IMG/VR virus record: IMGVR_UViG_3300045258_000017
Span: 1 to 20,296 of that record
Reading direction: 5' to 3' (one strand)
DNA from: a virus
Length of the DNA stretch: 20,296 nt
Positions within the stretch are counted from its first letter, which is position 1. The number at the start of each line of letters is the position of its first letter. The notes beneath the pieces were generated by a model, which saw nothing but the letters and a program-made list of their open reading frames with translations, had not been told where the DNA came from and did no database searches. This document shows positions 1 to 7,565 of this stretch, in pieces. Both the position numbers and the translations under genes were made by a program.

Positions 1-293
1 CCGGTCGCCGGATTGCGAACGTAGTCGAGCGGGTAGCCAGGAATCGAGACGTTGTTGGAGTCCTGAACATCGACGCGGTAATCGCCGTTCATCCAAACGT
101 CTTCGGAATGGCGGCCATCGGCATCGAGCGCGATGGTGCTGCCCAGACTCGTCCCGAGCGTGGGGTCGGTGTAGACGTTCTTGGGCGTAGTCGTGCCAGT
201 GGCGTAGAACAGAACCCGACCATTGGCGGCAATCGAGCCCAGCGCCACGCGGTACTGTGGTTTTTGGTCGGTGAAGCGGAACGGCGCGGTCAT
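1..293 (-). CDS. Tailspike/tail fibre, N-terminal virion-binding part (truncated by window)
   Basis: Only the first 97 codons are in the window; the frame stays open through base 1. The start is ATG at 293, with GGAG upstream and AAGG just before it. The sequence shows the pattern of head- or tail-binding domains at the N-terminus of podovirus tailspikes: an aromatic start, FYATGTTTPKNVYTDPTLGT at about residues 29-48, then IALDADGRHSEDVWMNGDYR near 54-73. Such domains attach the receptor-binding protein to the tail hub, and the missing C-terminal part would carry the receptor-binding or enzymatic fold. It follows the ejection protein genes and is separated from them by an intrinsic terminator. 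The domain type is clear from the motif. Whether the full protein is an enzymatic spike or a plain fibre cannot be told here. Confidence 0.82.
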   Translation of the reverse strand, partial: MTAPFRFTDQKPQYRVALGSIAANGRVLFYATGTTTPKNVYTDPTLGTSLGSTIALDADGRHSEDVWMNGDYRVDVQDSNNVSIPGYPLDYVRNPAT

Positions 294-306
294 CCTTGAC
301 GGCTCC

Positions 307-334
307 AAAAGAAAAGCCCGCCGAGTGGCGGGCT
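307..334 (-). terminator. Intrinsic terminator before the tailspike gene
   Basis: Read on the minus strand, a perfect 8-bp stem AGCCCGCC / GGCGGGCT closes an ACTC loop and is followed directly by TTTCTTTT. It lies between the last ejection protein gene (stop at 459) and the tailspike start (293). Late transcripts arriving from the right would be stopped or thinned here unless antiterminated. Confidence 0.9.
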
Positions 335-458
335 GGGGTGTGGTGTGTTACAAGGCGCAATGGATCGAAGCCAGATACCGGCGCTCATTGGCGCGGCAAC
401 TATTCCGATTTGGGCAATGCTGATTGCCCGTTACCGCGACCGCAGGCCGCCGTTCAAC
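335..458. other. Intergenic spacer between ejection and tailspike genes
   Basis: These 124 bases hold no convincing minus-strand gene, and I see no good -35/-10 pair for the tailspike. A plus-strand frame beginning with ATG at 360 (MDRSQIPALIGAATIPIWAM) is hydrophobic, but it runs antisense into the ejection protein gene and was not accepted. Confidence 0.4.
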
Positions 459-2114
459 CTAGCGTTTTGGCGGGGGCTGTTTGGCGGCAGCGGCAGCCGG
501 GGCAAGTCCGAAGAATCCAGCGGGAAGGAACGGCGCGATCTCCCGCCGCCAGGCCCCGGGGTTCTCCCGCATGAGCAGCGCGGACAGCCCTTTGCTGTTC
601 ATCGCGCGAGCGCCCAGCCCGCCCAGCCCGAGAGTGGCGAGAGTTAGGGGCAGGCTAGTGATTGCACCCGCGCCCATGCCTGCTGCCTGAAGGTTTTCAG
701 CGGTGCCGCTGGAATGTGGCCCCTTGATGCGCTGACCCACGCTTGCAAGCTGTCCCAGCTCGCCATCCTTGCCACGAGCGCGAGCGGTACGCCCCGCCTT
801 GCTGGCGTTGACCGCGCCCTGCAACTGCTGAAGCGGAACGCCCTCGGGATTGCGAGCGACCACAGGCTCCAGCGTTTTCATCGTGGCGTACTGGCGCCGC
901 GCCTGGTCCCACGCCTGCTTGACGCCAGCCGGGGCGTTGCGGCCAAAGTTTTCGTGTAGCGCCTCGCGGAACGCCTGAGCGATCTGCTGGCGGTCGCCGC
1001 CTCCAGTCGCCGCCTTCCTAATCTGCTGGTCGAGACTTTGCAGCGCGTGTGGCGGAAGGAACCCGCCCTTGGCCTGCTCTTTGATTCGCTGCATCCATCC
1101 CGCGACAGCGCGGCGCGCGGTGTCGTCTAGCTGCGCCTCCGCTTCCATCTGAAGCGCGGTGATTTCGTGACCGAACTGCGTGTCCAGCTTCGTACCGGCA
1201 GAGAACACCTTGTCGAACTTCTGGCCCAGATCGTGCGCGGCCTGCGCCATCGTGCCTTGGTCAACCACTTTGGCTTTCTGCCCGATCAGCCCGGCCAGCG
1301 CGGTATTGCCCGCTTCCTGCTGTGCGGCAGCGCGAGCCGGGGCGCCACTGAAGGGCAGCCGGTCGAGCATGTGCGCCATTCGCTTGACGAACACCGAGTC
1401 CGACAACTGCGCGGGCGAAAGCTGGATGCCTTTGGACTTCGCATACTCGTAAATCTTGCGAAGCTCCGGCGTGATCGCAGCGGCTGCCTTCGCGCCCGAC
1501 GATTCGACCACGTTAGCGACCTTCTGCCCTGCCGTACCGAGCAAGGCACTGGCACCCACGTTGGTTGCGCGTGATTCGCCTGCGGCAACAGGCATGGTTT
1601 CACCGAAACCGGCGCCCGAGAGTGCGGCCACGGCGTACTTCGCGGCGGCAGGCAACTTAGCGGCCTTGCTGGCGGCACTTCCAGGCAGGAACGTCGCCGC
1701 CGCATTTCCGCCCACGTTCGACCAGAAGCCCGCGCGGGTATCCGTCAATTCGCGGTCAGCCTGACGGGCCTGCGAGACTTGGCCGGTGAGGTAATCCGCA
1801 ACTGGGTTGGGGACGGGATGCCCCGCTTTGTTCGCCATCCACGCGGCGATTTGACCGCCCGGGCCGCCCTCGGCCGCCGACTGCGCGGTTCCTAGGACGA
1901 GATCGCGCGCCGTCTTGGCAAGCCCAAGTCCGATGCGGTCGCCGGTCGTGGTGGCCTGCGCTTCCGTAGGCCCGGCCATCGCTTGAAGCGCCGCTAGATC
2001 GCGGTGGACGGGCTGCCACTTCTTCGGCGCGGCGTCAGGCTGCGCATACTTCGCCCACGGTCCATCAGCGGGCGCGCTATCAGCGGCGGCGTACTTCTCC
2101 CACGGTCCACTCAT
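459..2114 (-). CDS. Ejection (DNA injection) protein, P22 gp16-like position
   Basis: This 551-residue protein is rich in Ala, Gly and Gln. It opens with two copies of a GPW-x-KYA motif (residues 3-9 and 18-24), a signature often seen at the N-terminus of large podovirus ejection proteins. The middle is helical and charged. Near the C-terminus (about 480-515) is a hydrophobic Gly/Leu segment that could insert into membrane, and the protein ends in a Pro/Lys-rich tail. Its start codon overlaps the stop of the upstream gene (ATGA). It is the third of three consecutive genes matching the P22 gp7-gp20-gp16 block, whose products leave the virion with the DNA and form a conduit through the cell envelope. 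The role is inferred from order, composition and the GPW motif. No enzymatic motif is visible. Confidence 0.7.
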   Translation of the reverse strand: MSGPWEKYAAADSAPADGPWAKYAQPDAAPKKWQPVHRDLAALQAMAGPTEAQATTTGDRIGLGLAKTARDLVLGTAQSAAEGGPGGQIAAWMANKAGHPVPNPVADYLTGQVSQARQADRELTDTRAGFWSNVGGNAAATFLPGSAASKAAKLPAAAKYAVAALSGAGFGETMPVAAGESRATNVGASALLGTAGQKVANVVESSGAKAAAAITPELRKIYEYAKSKGIQLSPAQLSDSVFVKRMAHMLDRLPFSGAPARAAAQQEAGNTALAGLIGQKAKVVDQGTMAQAAHDLGQKFDKVFSAGTKLDTQFGHEITALQMEAEAQLDDTARRAVAGWMQRIKEQAKGGFLPPHALQSLDQQIRKAATGGGDRQQIAQAFREALHENFGRNAPAGVKQAWDQARRQYATMKTLEPVVARNPEGVPLQQLQGAVNASKAGRTARARGKDGELGQLASVGQRIKGPHSSGTAENLQAAGMGAGAITSLPLTLATLGLGGLGARAMNSKGLSALLMRENPGAWRREIAPFLPAGFFGLAPAAAAAKQPPPKR

Positions 2115-3643
2115 GGCGAGGCTTTCACCCAGTTGTTCTTGTCGGAGGGATTGCCGCCCTTGAACTGATAGCCGTCCTCAATGTCGCCCGGCTTCGGGCC
2201 GCCGCTTGGCTTCGTGCTAACCGCATCCTTCAGCCGCCCCCGAATCTCGTCAGCCTGCTGCTTGTTGGCCGCCTTCTGCCCATCCGCATCCTTGGTCAGC
2301 GTAGCGACCACCGCACGAAGCTGTGCGGGCGTGTGGGCGTTGTCGATGAGTTCCAGCGCGTGCGCCTGTGCGGAGTCCGTCGAGCCTGCCGAGCCCGTCG
2401 CACCGGAGGCGATCTTGGCGTACTCCTGCGCGACGATCTTGCGAGCGGCGGCGAAGGCAGCGGCATCGGGATCGCCGGCCACGTTGGTCTTGGCCTTCAG
2501 GATCAGCGCATTGAACGCCGGAATACCCGAGCGGGCCACGGTATCGGACAGGTGCAGCATTACGTCCGCGTTGTTTTTGAACGTCTGTTCGTTGCGCTCC
2601 AGCATGTCGGACTGCTTCTGGAGGTTTTGCAGGGACATGGCGCCCGCCTTGTAATCGGCGCTCTTGGTCAGCAACTCGCCGGGTGTCAGGCCGAGCGTCT
2701 TGGCGATGCGCGCCACGTTGGCGGCGACCGCATCACGCCGGCCCGAATTACCCATACCGAGCGCGGGCATCTTGCCGTGCATGATGTAGTCGGCGGTGTA
2801 GGTGTCCACGGCATCCTGATCGGACGAGTTGCCAGCGGCCAGAGGCTTAGGCGCAGAAGCAGCAGGCGCGCGAGGCGGCTTGTACCCCATCTGAGAGGCC
2901 ACAGGCGGCTTTGTGAGCGTGCTGCCGGCGTGAACCTGCCCGTCCTTCACGTAAACGTCCTGCCCCTGCGCAGCGAGCTTGGCGGCCTCCTGTTCGGCAG
3001 GCGGCAGCGAGTTCACATCAATGCTGGTTTCAAAGGTCGCGGCAGGCTGCGGGGCTGCCTGCGAACCCCCGTAGTTCATCGGCTGCGTCTGCCCGGTCGC
3101 CGGGTCGAACATCATCTGCACCGCGCCGCCCTTGCCATCGGGGACCATGATCGGACGCAAGTGCTGCGCGGGTTCGTAGCCGGGGATTTCCTTCGTGTGG
3201 CCCTGGTTGCTGAGCATCAGCCCGTTGCCGGCGTTGCTCCACGATTCCTTGGGGCCATATTCCTGCACCGCCCACTGCGCGATATCCGCAATATGCGGCC
3301 CGTAAGGCTCCTGCCCCGCGCCAGGAATGAGCTTGTCCACCAGCGGGGCGACCTTGGTCTGCCACACCGCCGCACGCTGTTCCTCGGGCACGGAAAGCAA
3401 GTAGCCAGCCAATTCGCCAAGCTGCGCCTTCTGCTGCGCCTGGTCGTCCTGCTGGACCTTGGAGAACTGCACCGCTGCGCCGGGGTCATACGCGGCCATT
3501 TTCGCCAGCGTGTCGTTGCCCTGCTGCGCGTAGTAGCCCGAGGCGAGGCTAGCGAGGCCCTTTTGTGCCGTGCGCTGGCGGCCTTGGTCGTAGGCGTGCT
3601 GGAACTGACCGACGTAATCAGGAAGCAATTGGTCGTAGCTCAT
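2111..3643 (-). CDS. Ejection protein, P22 gp20-like position
   Basis: This is a 510-residue protein. The chosen start is ATG at 3643, which overlaps the stop of the gp7-like gene as ATGA and gives MSYDQLLPDYVGQF. The N-terminal 100 residues look helical (GQFQHAYDQGRQRTAQKGLA). The central part (about 130-280) is Pro/Gln-rich, and the C-terminal part is again helical and Lys/Gln/Ala-rich. I see no enzyme signature. Its place between the gp7-like and gp16-like genes, its length and its helical, low-complexity composition fit the P22 gp20 family of proteins injected with the DNA. Sequence similarity inside this family is weak, so the call rests mainly on synteny. Confidence 0.65.
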   Translation of the reverse strand: MSYDQLLPDYVGQFQHAYDQGRQRTAQKGLASLASGYYAQQGNDTLAKMAAYDPGAAVQFSKVQQDDQAQQKAQLGELAGYLLSVPEEQRAAVWQTKVAPLVDKLIPGAGQEPYGPHIADIAQWAVQEYGPKESWSNAGNGLMLSNQGHTKEIPGYEPAQHLRPIMVPDGKGGAVQMMFDPATGQTQPMNYGGSQAAPQPAATFETSIDVNSLPPAEQEAAKLAAQGQDVYVKDGQVHAGSTLTKPPVASQMGYKPPRAPAASAPKPLAAGNSSDQDAVDTYTADYIMHGKMPALGMGNSGRRDAVAANVARIAKTLGLTPGELLTKSADYKAGAMSLQNLQKQSDMLERNEQTFKNNADVMLHLSDTVARSGIPAFNALILKAKTNVAGDPDAAAFAAARKIVAQEYAKIASGATGSAGSTDSAQAHALELIDNAHTPAQLRAVVATLTKDADGQKAANKQQADEIRGRLKDAVSTKPSGGPKPGDIEDGYQFKGGNPSDKNNWVKASP

Positions 3644-4308
3644 CCAAACCAACTCCCGCTGGTGCCGTAGTTAGTGCTTGCGTAAGGGGAAACGGGGGCG
3701 GGGATGCCGTAGTTCGTGGCCTGCGTCGGGGCGCCGTAGCTGGACTGCCCCATGAGGCCGCCGAGGCCCGCGCCGATCTGGCCGATGGTGTTGGCCCAGT
3801 TGTTGCCCTGCGATATCGCGCCGTTGGCCTGTGCGATCCCCTGATTCTGCAAGTAGCCGCCGACATTGTTGGCGTTGTTCATGCCAGCAACACCCGTCTG
3901 CGATGCCGCGTTCTGGCCCAGTCCCGCCAGCCCCATCTGCTGCCCGAACCATTGCGCCTGATCGGCAGCGGCCAGTCCGTTGATATGGCGCATCCGGTCA
4001 ATGTCGGTGCCGCCTGAGTAGAGCGAACCCAAGGCCGCATGGCTGGCGTTGAGCCCGTCGAGCATTTCCTTCTTCTGGTAGGCGTAGAACGGCGAGGCTT
4101 GGTAGCCCCCTGCCAGTGCCGCCAAACCCTGCTGCCCGGCCTGCATGAACGGCTGTTCGTCACCGCGCATGGTGTCGAACATGTATTTGGAGTAGTCGAT
4201 AGCCTGCTGGTTCGACTGCGTTTGCGCCTTGGTCGCGTCTTTCGCGGCCTTGTTCTGGAAGTACCCGCCGATAAGCGAGCCAACGATGGGAACCGCTGCG
4301 GCTGCCAT
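3640..4308 (-). CDS. Ejection protein, P22 gp7-like
   Basis: This 222-residue protein starts with a short hydrophobic Gly-rich helix (PIVGSLIGGYFQNKAAKDAT) typical of the N-terminus of gp7-type ejection proteins. A Gln/Ala-rich helical region follows. From about residue 120 the protein is Gly/Asn/Gln-rich (NNANNVGGYLQNQGIAQANG) and ends in a Ser/Tyr/Pro-rich tail. In P22 the corresponding protein is delivered to the cell with the DNA and is needed for genome entry. The gene begins at the TAATG overlap with the GNAT-like gene and ends in an ATGA overlap with the next ejection protein gene. The hydrophobic start, composition and position agree; no catalytic residues are seen. Confidence 0.68.
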   Translation of the reverse strand: MAAAAVPIVGSLIGGYFQNKAAKDATKAQTQSNQQAIDYSKYMFDTMRGDEQPFMQAGQQGLAALAGGYQASPFYAYQKKEMLDGLNASHAALGSLYSGGTDIDRMRHINGLAAADQAQWFGQQMGLAGLGQNAASQTGVAGMNNANNVGGYLQNQGIAQANGAISQGNNWANTIGQIGAGLGGLMGQSSYGAPTQATNYGIPAPVSPYASTNYGTSGSWFG

Positions 4309-4730
4309 TACAGATTCCTTGTGTAGAAAATCACGTCCATGTGTTCGCCGCCTTTCAGCGCCGCATCGGGCAGTTGCATGACGGGCACGAAGCCGAGGCG
4401 TTCGACGTAGGCGCAGGCCCGACGATTGCGTGCGTTCACGAAGCCAATCAGGCAGCGATACGGGGTGTTCTCGCGCATCCAGTTGAGCGCCTGATACCCC
4501 AGCGCGTCGGCGTTACTTCCCGGCAAGGCGGCCAAGTGCCCTTCCGCCATTGCTCCGCTGTGATGCGAGAACACGAAGCAGGCCGAATCGTCGTCGGGCA
4601 TGAGGTACACCCGCCCCGCGTCAATCGGCGGGGACCATTCGCCTTGCGTCAGGTCGTCGGTGATGTACGGCCACACGGACGGATGCCGCAGCACCTTGGC
4701 GATGCGGGCCGGATCGGTGACCGGATTCAC
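4308..4730 (-). CDS. GNAT-like N-acetyltransferase fold protein in the tail/ejection region
   Basis: This 140-residue protein uses a GTG start overlapping the upstream stop (GTGA). The C-terminal half carries the late GNAT pattern: a helix, then IGFVNARNRRACAYVERLGF (about 95-114), resembling the Asn/Arg-rich acetyl-CoA-side helix followed by 'ERLGF' in GNAT enzymes. The N-terminal half (VLRHPSVWPYITDD) matches small GNAT-like proteins found in the virion gene cluster of many podoviruses. The normal GNAT pyrophosphate-binding loop (Q/RxxGxG/A) is not clear, so it may be a virion component with a GNAT fold rather than an active enzyme. A possible acetyl target cannot be deduced. Confidence 0.62.
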   Translation of the reverse strand: MNPVTDPARIAKVLRHPSVWPYITDDLTQGEWSPPIDAGRVYLMPDDDSACFVFSHHSGAMAEGHLAALPGSNADALGYQALNWMRENTPYRCLIGFVNARNRRACAYVERLGFVPVMQLPDAALKGGEHMDVIFYTRNL

Positions 4731-4945
4731 TTCTCTTTGCTGGCCTGAATCGCCATCGCCAGGAAGTCCACCCGCGTCGGAGAGGTGCAGGACACCTTCA
4801 TTGCGAACTGGCGCGAATTACCCAAGCGACGGCGAATCACCGGCACGCAGAACGCGCCTTCTTCCCCAAGGAAGTGTTCGGTGGCCGCGCCGTAGTTGTG
4901 GGCATCCTTCGCCACCCAAATGGTCACGTAAGCATCGCGCGACAT
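4727..4945 (-). CDS. Small tail protein resembling the detached C-terminus of a gp10-like tail hub protein
   Basis: This 72-residue protein reads MSRDAYVTIWVAKDA, then a Gly-Glu-Glu-Gly turn, VIRRRLGNSRQF, and a final strand near SPTRVDFLAMAI. Intact P22 gp10-type (DNA stabilisation) proteins commonly end with a segment of the form 'DPxVxLxWSxDGGxTW...LGxxGxYxxRVxWRRLGxxRxFxFxVxxSDPVxxxLxxA'. This protein matches that layout over its whole length, though degenerately (VAKDAHNYGA in place of the SxDGG-x-TW box). It begins at a TAATG overlap with the homing endonuclease gene and ends in a GTGA overlap with the GNAT-like gene. I infer that it is the C-terminal module of the gp10-like gene, now a separate frame. 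The family pattern is from memory, so an alignment is needed. Confidence 0.6.
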   Translation of the reverse strand: MSRDAYVTIWVAKDAHNYGAATEHFLGEEGAFCVPVIRRRLGNSRQFAMKVSCTSPTRVDFLAMAIQASKEK

Positions 4946-5445
4946 TAGGCGGCCCTCACATATTCGCCGTGCATCCGGCGCCGGGCCTCACTAACGACCA
5001 ACTCAGCCAGGTCGAAGTCGTCGAAATAGCCAAGCTTCTTGCGCCTCCCGTGAGCCTCCACGTAGGTTTCCCACTTGCCGAAGTGCTTACTCCAGCTAAC
5101 GCCCTTGACGCCGCTCGTATTCGTACGCGCCAAGCCTGTGTTCCAAACGCTCTGTGAATCTGTGACTTCCCGAAGGTTTTCGGGCCGATTGTCAGAGCGG
5201 ATGCCGTTGATGTGGTCGAGTATTCCGACCGGCCAGCGGCCATTTTTGATAGCGAAGATGATCCGGTGGGCCTTGTAGAGAACTCCGTCTATGCGGATAA
5301 GGCGATAGCCGTCGCGGGAAACGCAGCCGGCCGGCACATCTGCTCGCTTGCGCGGATGCTTTGTTTTCCAGAACAGCTCGCCGCCTTCCAGTCGGAAGTG
5401 CGCGTGCAGGGTTTCGATACCAAGTTCCAAAGCATCCCGGCTCAT
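4945..5445 (-). CDS. HNH homing endonuclease with C-terminal AP2 DNA-binding domain
   Basis: This 166-residue protein starts at ATG 5445, overlapping the stop of the gp10-like gene (ATGA). Residues 12-60 match the usual lead-in of this family (a start resembling 'LHAHFRLEGGELFW', then SRDGYRLIRIDGVLYKAHR). The HNH core is AHR at 59-61 plus DHINGIRSDNRPENLR at 78-93, which hold the metal-binding and catalytic His/Asn residues. Residues 109-160 (TSGVKGVSW ... KWETYVEAHGRRKKLGYFD) form an AP2 domain. These are free-standing mobile endonucleases that cut phage DNA and spread by gene conversion. Hand counts on three 60-base lines here give about 55-58% GC, below the general level of the window, which fits recent arrival. 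It sits between two pieces of what may have been one tail gene. Confidence 0.92.
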   Translation of the reverse strand: MSRDALELGIETLHAHFRLEGGELFWKTKHPRKRADVPAGCVSRDGYRLIRIDGVLYKAHRIIFAIKNGRWPVGILDHINGIRSDNRPENLREVTDSQSVWNTGLARTNTSGVKGVSWSKHFGKWETYVEAHGRRKKLGYFDDFDLAELVVSEARRRMHGEYVRAA

Positions 5446-7565
5446 GGCAGCGGCACCGTGCAAATATCGTTGTCAGCAATGGGCGGGCTGATCGTGACGA
5501 AGGTCAGGCCCGCATCGACGGAAACCCGCTGCACGGCAGTACCACCGCCACCGGAACCCATCACGATATGGCTACCGTTGATAGCGGCGGAGTAGTAGCG
5601 ATTGCTGCCGTCCACCAGCGAGTGCGTGAAGGACGCGCCGTTGTTGGTCGTGCGGTAAATGCCGTCTTCCAACATGCCAATCACGAAGTAGCCCGTGTCG
5701 CCCACGATGGTCAGCGGGGCATGGGTGGTCGTGCCGCCCATCACCGTCCACGTGGTCTTCGGCGCGGTCGAATATTCGTAGGCGCTGCCGGTGTTGGCGC
5801 CGATGAGGAAGCCCGTACCGTTGAATCCGACAGCGGTCCAGTTGCCCGCAATCGGGTGCGTGACCGTGCTGCCGCCATCGTCGGACACGTAGATGCCCGA
5901 ATCCGTAGCGATGACCACACAGCCCAAGCCCGCGCAAATGTCGTTGCCGAAAACGGCGCCGACTGTCGCACCGGCCTGCCAGGTCACGCCCTGATCGTGG
6001 GAATAGAACAGCTTGAGCGTGCCCGCGTCGTCGCGCATGGCAACGAAACGGCCCGTCGTGCTTTCGTAGCAGATGCCGCGACAGCTCGTGAAGGTGGACG
6101 CCGAGGCGGTGAAGGACTGGCCTCGGTTGGTGGAGTAGTACAGTTCCCCCGTGGACTTGGCGACCACCACCGCAGACGGGCTGGCGGCGCAGTAATCGCC
6201 TGTACTGGGGAAGGTGTAGTTGGTCCACGTCGCGCCGGTTTGCGAGGTCTTGGACGTGCTGGCAACGCCCGTGGAGAAGAACAGGCCTACGGTGGAATCG
6301 GGAATGACAGGGACGGCAGGCTCGACCGATTCACAGGTGGTCGTGCCGTAGCCGGTGTCACACTCCAACCGCAAGGCATGCAACGTGACGCGGTTGCCCT
6401 CGTCGTGGAGGACGCCGGGGATGAAGTAGCGGTTGATCTCGTCGCAGCCTTCCAGCCCCGCGTAGTCCCAGTCGAGCTGGTACAAGATGCCGGAGTTGTA
6501 CGCGCCGCCATACCAGCCGCCGTTCCATTCCACCAGCGTGTTCAGGCGCCAGCGGTCAAGGCCGATGGTTTCGCGGCGGTGCCAGATCGGCCGACCTGCA
6601 CGCGCAGAACTGAGGCAGTCGTAGCCCCAGGTATGACCATCGGGGAAGGTGAAATAGACGACCGAATGTCCGCGCGATTCGTAGGTGAATACGAAGCACT
6701 TGGACAGCTCGCAGGCTTGCCATGCGGTTTCAATCGCAGGCGTGGTGATGCGGACGGGGTTGTACCCGCTCATGTAGTAGCCCGCGCCGTTCGACCCGAG
6801 GAAGAACAGGCGGCTATCGACTTCGCACACACCGTGCGGGGAGCCGGCGCCAATCGGAACCGGCGAACCAATCCGGGTGAACAGGATGTGGTTGGCGATA
6901 TCGTCGGGGTTGGTGGTGTTCTGGAAAATCTCCAGCGTGCGCTCGTTGAACGCATACACCTCGCCCGCGTAGGCCGCCAAGCACACCAGACGGTCGGGCG
7001 CAGACTCGGCCTGATAGGTTTCGGTGCTGTCCCAATTCAGTCCGTCAGCGACAGCGCAGTTGGCGAAGTAGCGGCGCTGCTGCTCGATGCCCAAGAAGCG
7101 GGAGTTGAGGTAGATGAGCGAGCGCGCGCCGTGAAAGGCGTCGTCACTAATCTGCGTCCACGTCTGCGCGGCAATGTCCCAAATCCAGCCGTTCGGGCCG
7201 TCCGAGAACATGACCTGTCGCACCGCGCCGCTGTCGTTCTGGTTGTGGCTGATCCACACGCGGCCACGGCCGGGGATCGTCCCGAGCTGCGTGACCGTGC
7301 CGTTCACCGCCACTTGGTAGGCGTGGGTGTCCGCGACGACGAACAGGTTGCCCTCGACGTTGCGAATGGCGCGATGCGGACCAGCGCCGAGGTCAGCGAA
7401 GGGGCGTAGGCCGGGGAGTTGCACCAGCTTGACCGGCGAGCGGGTGCCTTCGCCTTCCGCATACTCCGGCCACAGGTTCACTACGTCTTGGTCGGAGAAT
7501 GGCTTGCTAACGTCCGAGTAGCAGCCAGTCGGCAGCGGTTCGGGGCGCCACTTGGGAGCAGCCAT
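5442..7565 (-). CDS. P22 gp10-like tail hub / DNA stabilisation protein fused to a BNR (Asp-box) beta-propeller
   Basis: This is a 707-residue protein. Residues 1-424 look like the P22 gp10 packaged-DNA-stabilisation family (472 residues in P22): an N-terminal GCYSDVSKPFSDQDVVNLWP, the VWISHNQNDSG and FSDGPNGWIWD strands, YAFNERTLEIFQNT, and FFLGSNGAGYYM. After TLHALRLECDTGYGTT the family pattern stops. Residues 425-707 carry repeated Asp-box/BNR motifs: STNRGQSF (478), SHDQGVTW (522), SDDGGSTV (561), TTNNGASF (638) and SVDAGLTF (682), with weaker copies near 438 and 599. The spacing of about 40 residues suggests a sialidase-type propeller. The protein would sit below the portal/adaptor and hold DNA and tail parts together. 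It overlaps the adaptor gene by TGATG. The propeller replaces the normal C-terminus. Confidence 0.82.
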   Translation of the reverse strand: MAAPKWRPEPLPTGCYSDVSKPFSDQDVVNLWPEYAEGEGTRSPVKLVQLPGLRPFADLGAGPHRAIRNVEGNLFVVADTHAYQVAVNGTVTQLGTIPGRGRVWISHNQNDSGAVRQVMFSDGPNGWIWDIAAQTWTQISDDAFHGARSLIYLNSRFLGIEQQRRYFANCAVADGLNWDSTETYQAESAPDRLVCLAAYAGEVYAFNERTLEIFQNTTNPDDIANHILFTRIGSPVPIGAGSPHGVCEVDSRLFFLGSNGAGYYMSGYNPVRITTPAIETAWQACELSKCFVFTYESRGHSVVYFTFPDGHTWGYDCLSSARAGRPIWHRRETIGLDRWRLNTLVEWNGGWYGGAYNSGILYQLDWDYAGLEGCDEINRYFIPGVLHDEGNRVTLHALRLECDTGYGTTTCESVEPAVPVIPDSTVGLFFSTGVASTSKTSQTGATWTNYTFPSTGDYCAASPSAVVVAKSTGELYYSTNRGQSFTASASTFTSCRGICYESTTGRFVAMRDDAGTLKLFYSHDQGVTWQAGATVGAVFGNDICAGLGCVVIATDSGIYVSDDGGSTVTHPIAGNWTAVGFNGTGFLIGANTGSAYEYSTAPKTTWTVMGGTTTHAPLTIVGDTGYFVIGMLEDGIYRTTNNGASFTHSLVDGSNRYYSAAINGSHIVMGSGGGGTAVQRVSVDAGLTFVTISPPIADNDICTVPLP

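Noticed and set aside
1-293. A diversity-generating retroelement linked to the tail gene, as in some related short-tailed phages
   Set aside because: No reverse transcriptase, template repeat or variable repeat is visible in the window; the tail gene is cut off before its C-terminus.
360-647. Plus-strand frame beginning MDRSQIPALIGAATIPIWAM, a possible small membrane protein
   Set aside because: Only the first third lies in intergenic DNA; the rest is antisense to the ejection protein. The ribosome-binding site (AAGG) is weak and there is no promoter.
2333-3670. 445-codon plus-strand frame antisense to the gp20-like ejection gene
   Set aside because: It has antisense composition (Arg/His/Leu/Gly-rich) and no motif, while the opposite frame is in synteny with ejection proteins.
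5361-7409. 682-codon open frame on the plus strand, antisense to the gp10-like gene
   Set aside because: High-GC genes often leave long antisense frames open. It is rich in Arg, Val, Gly and Ala without any motif, and the minus-strand frame is clearly a tail protein.
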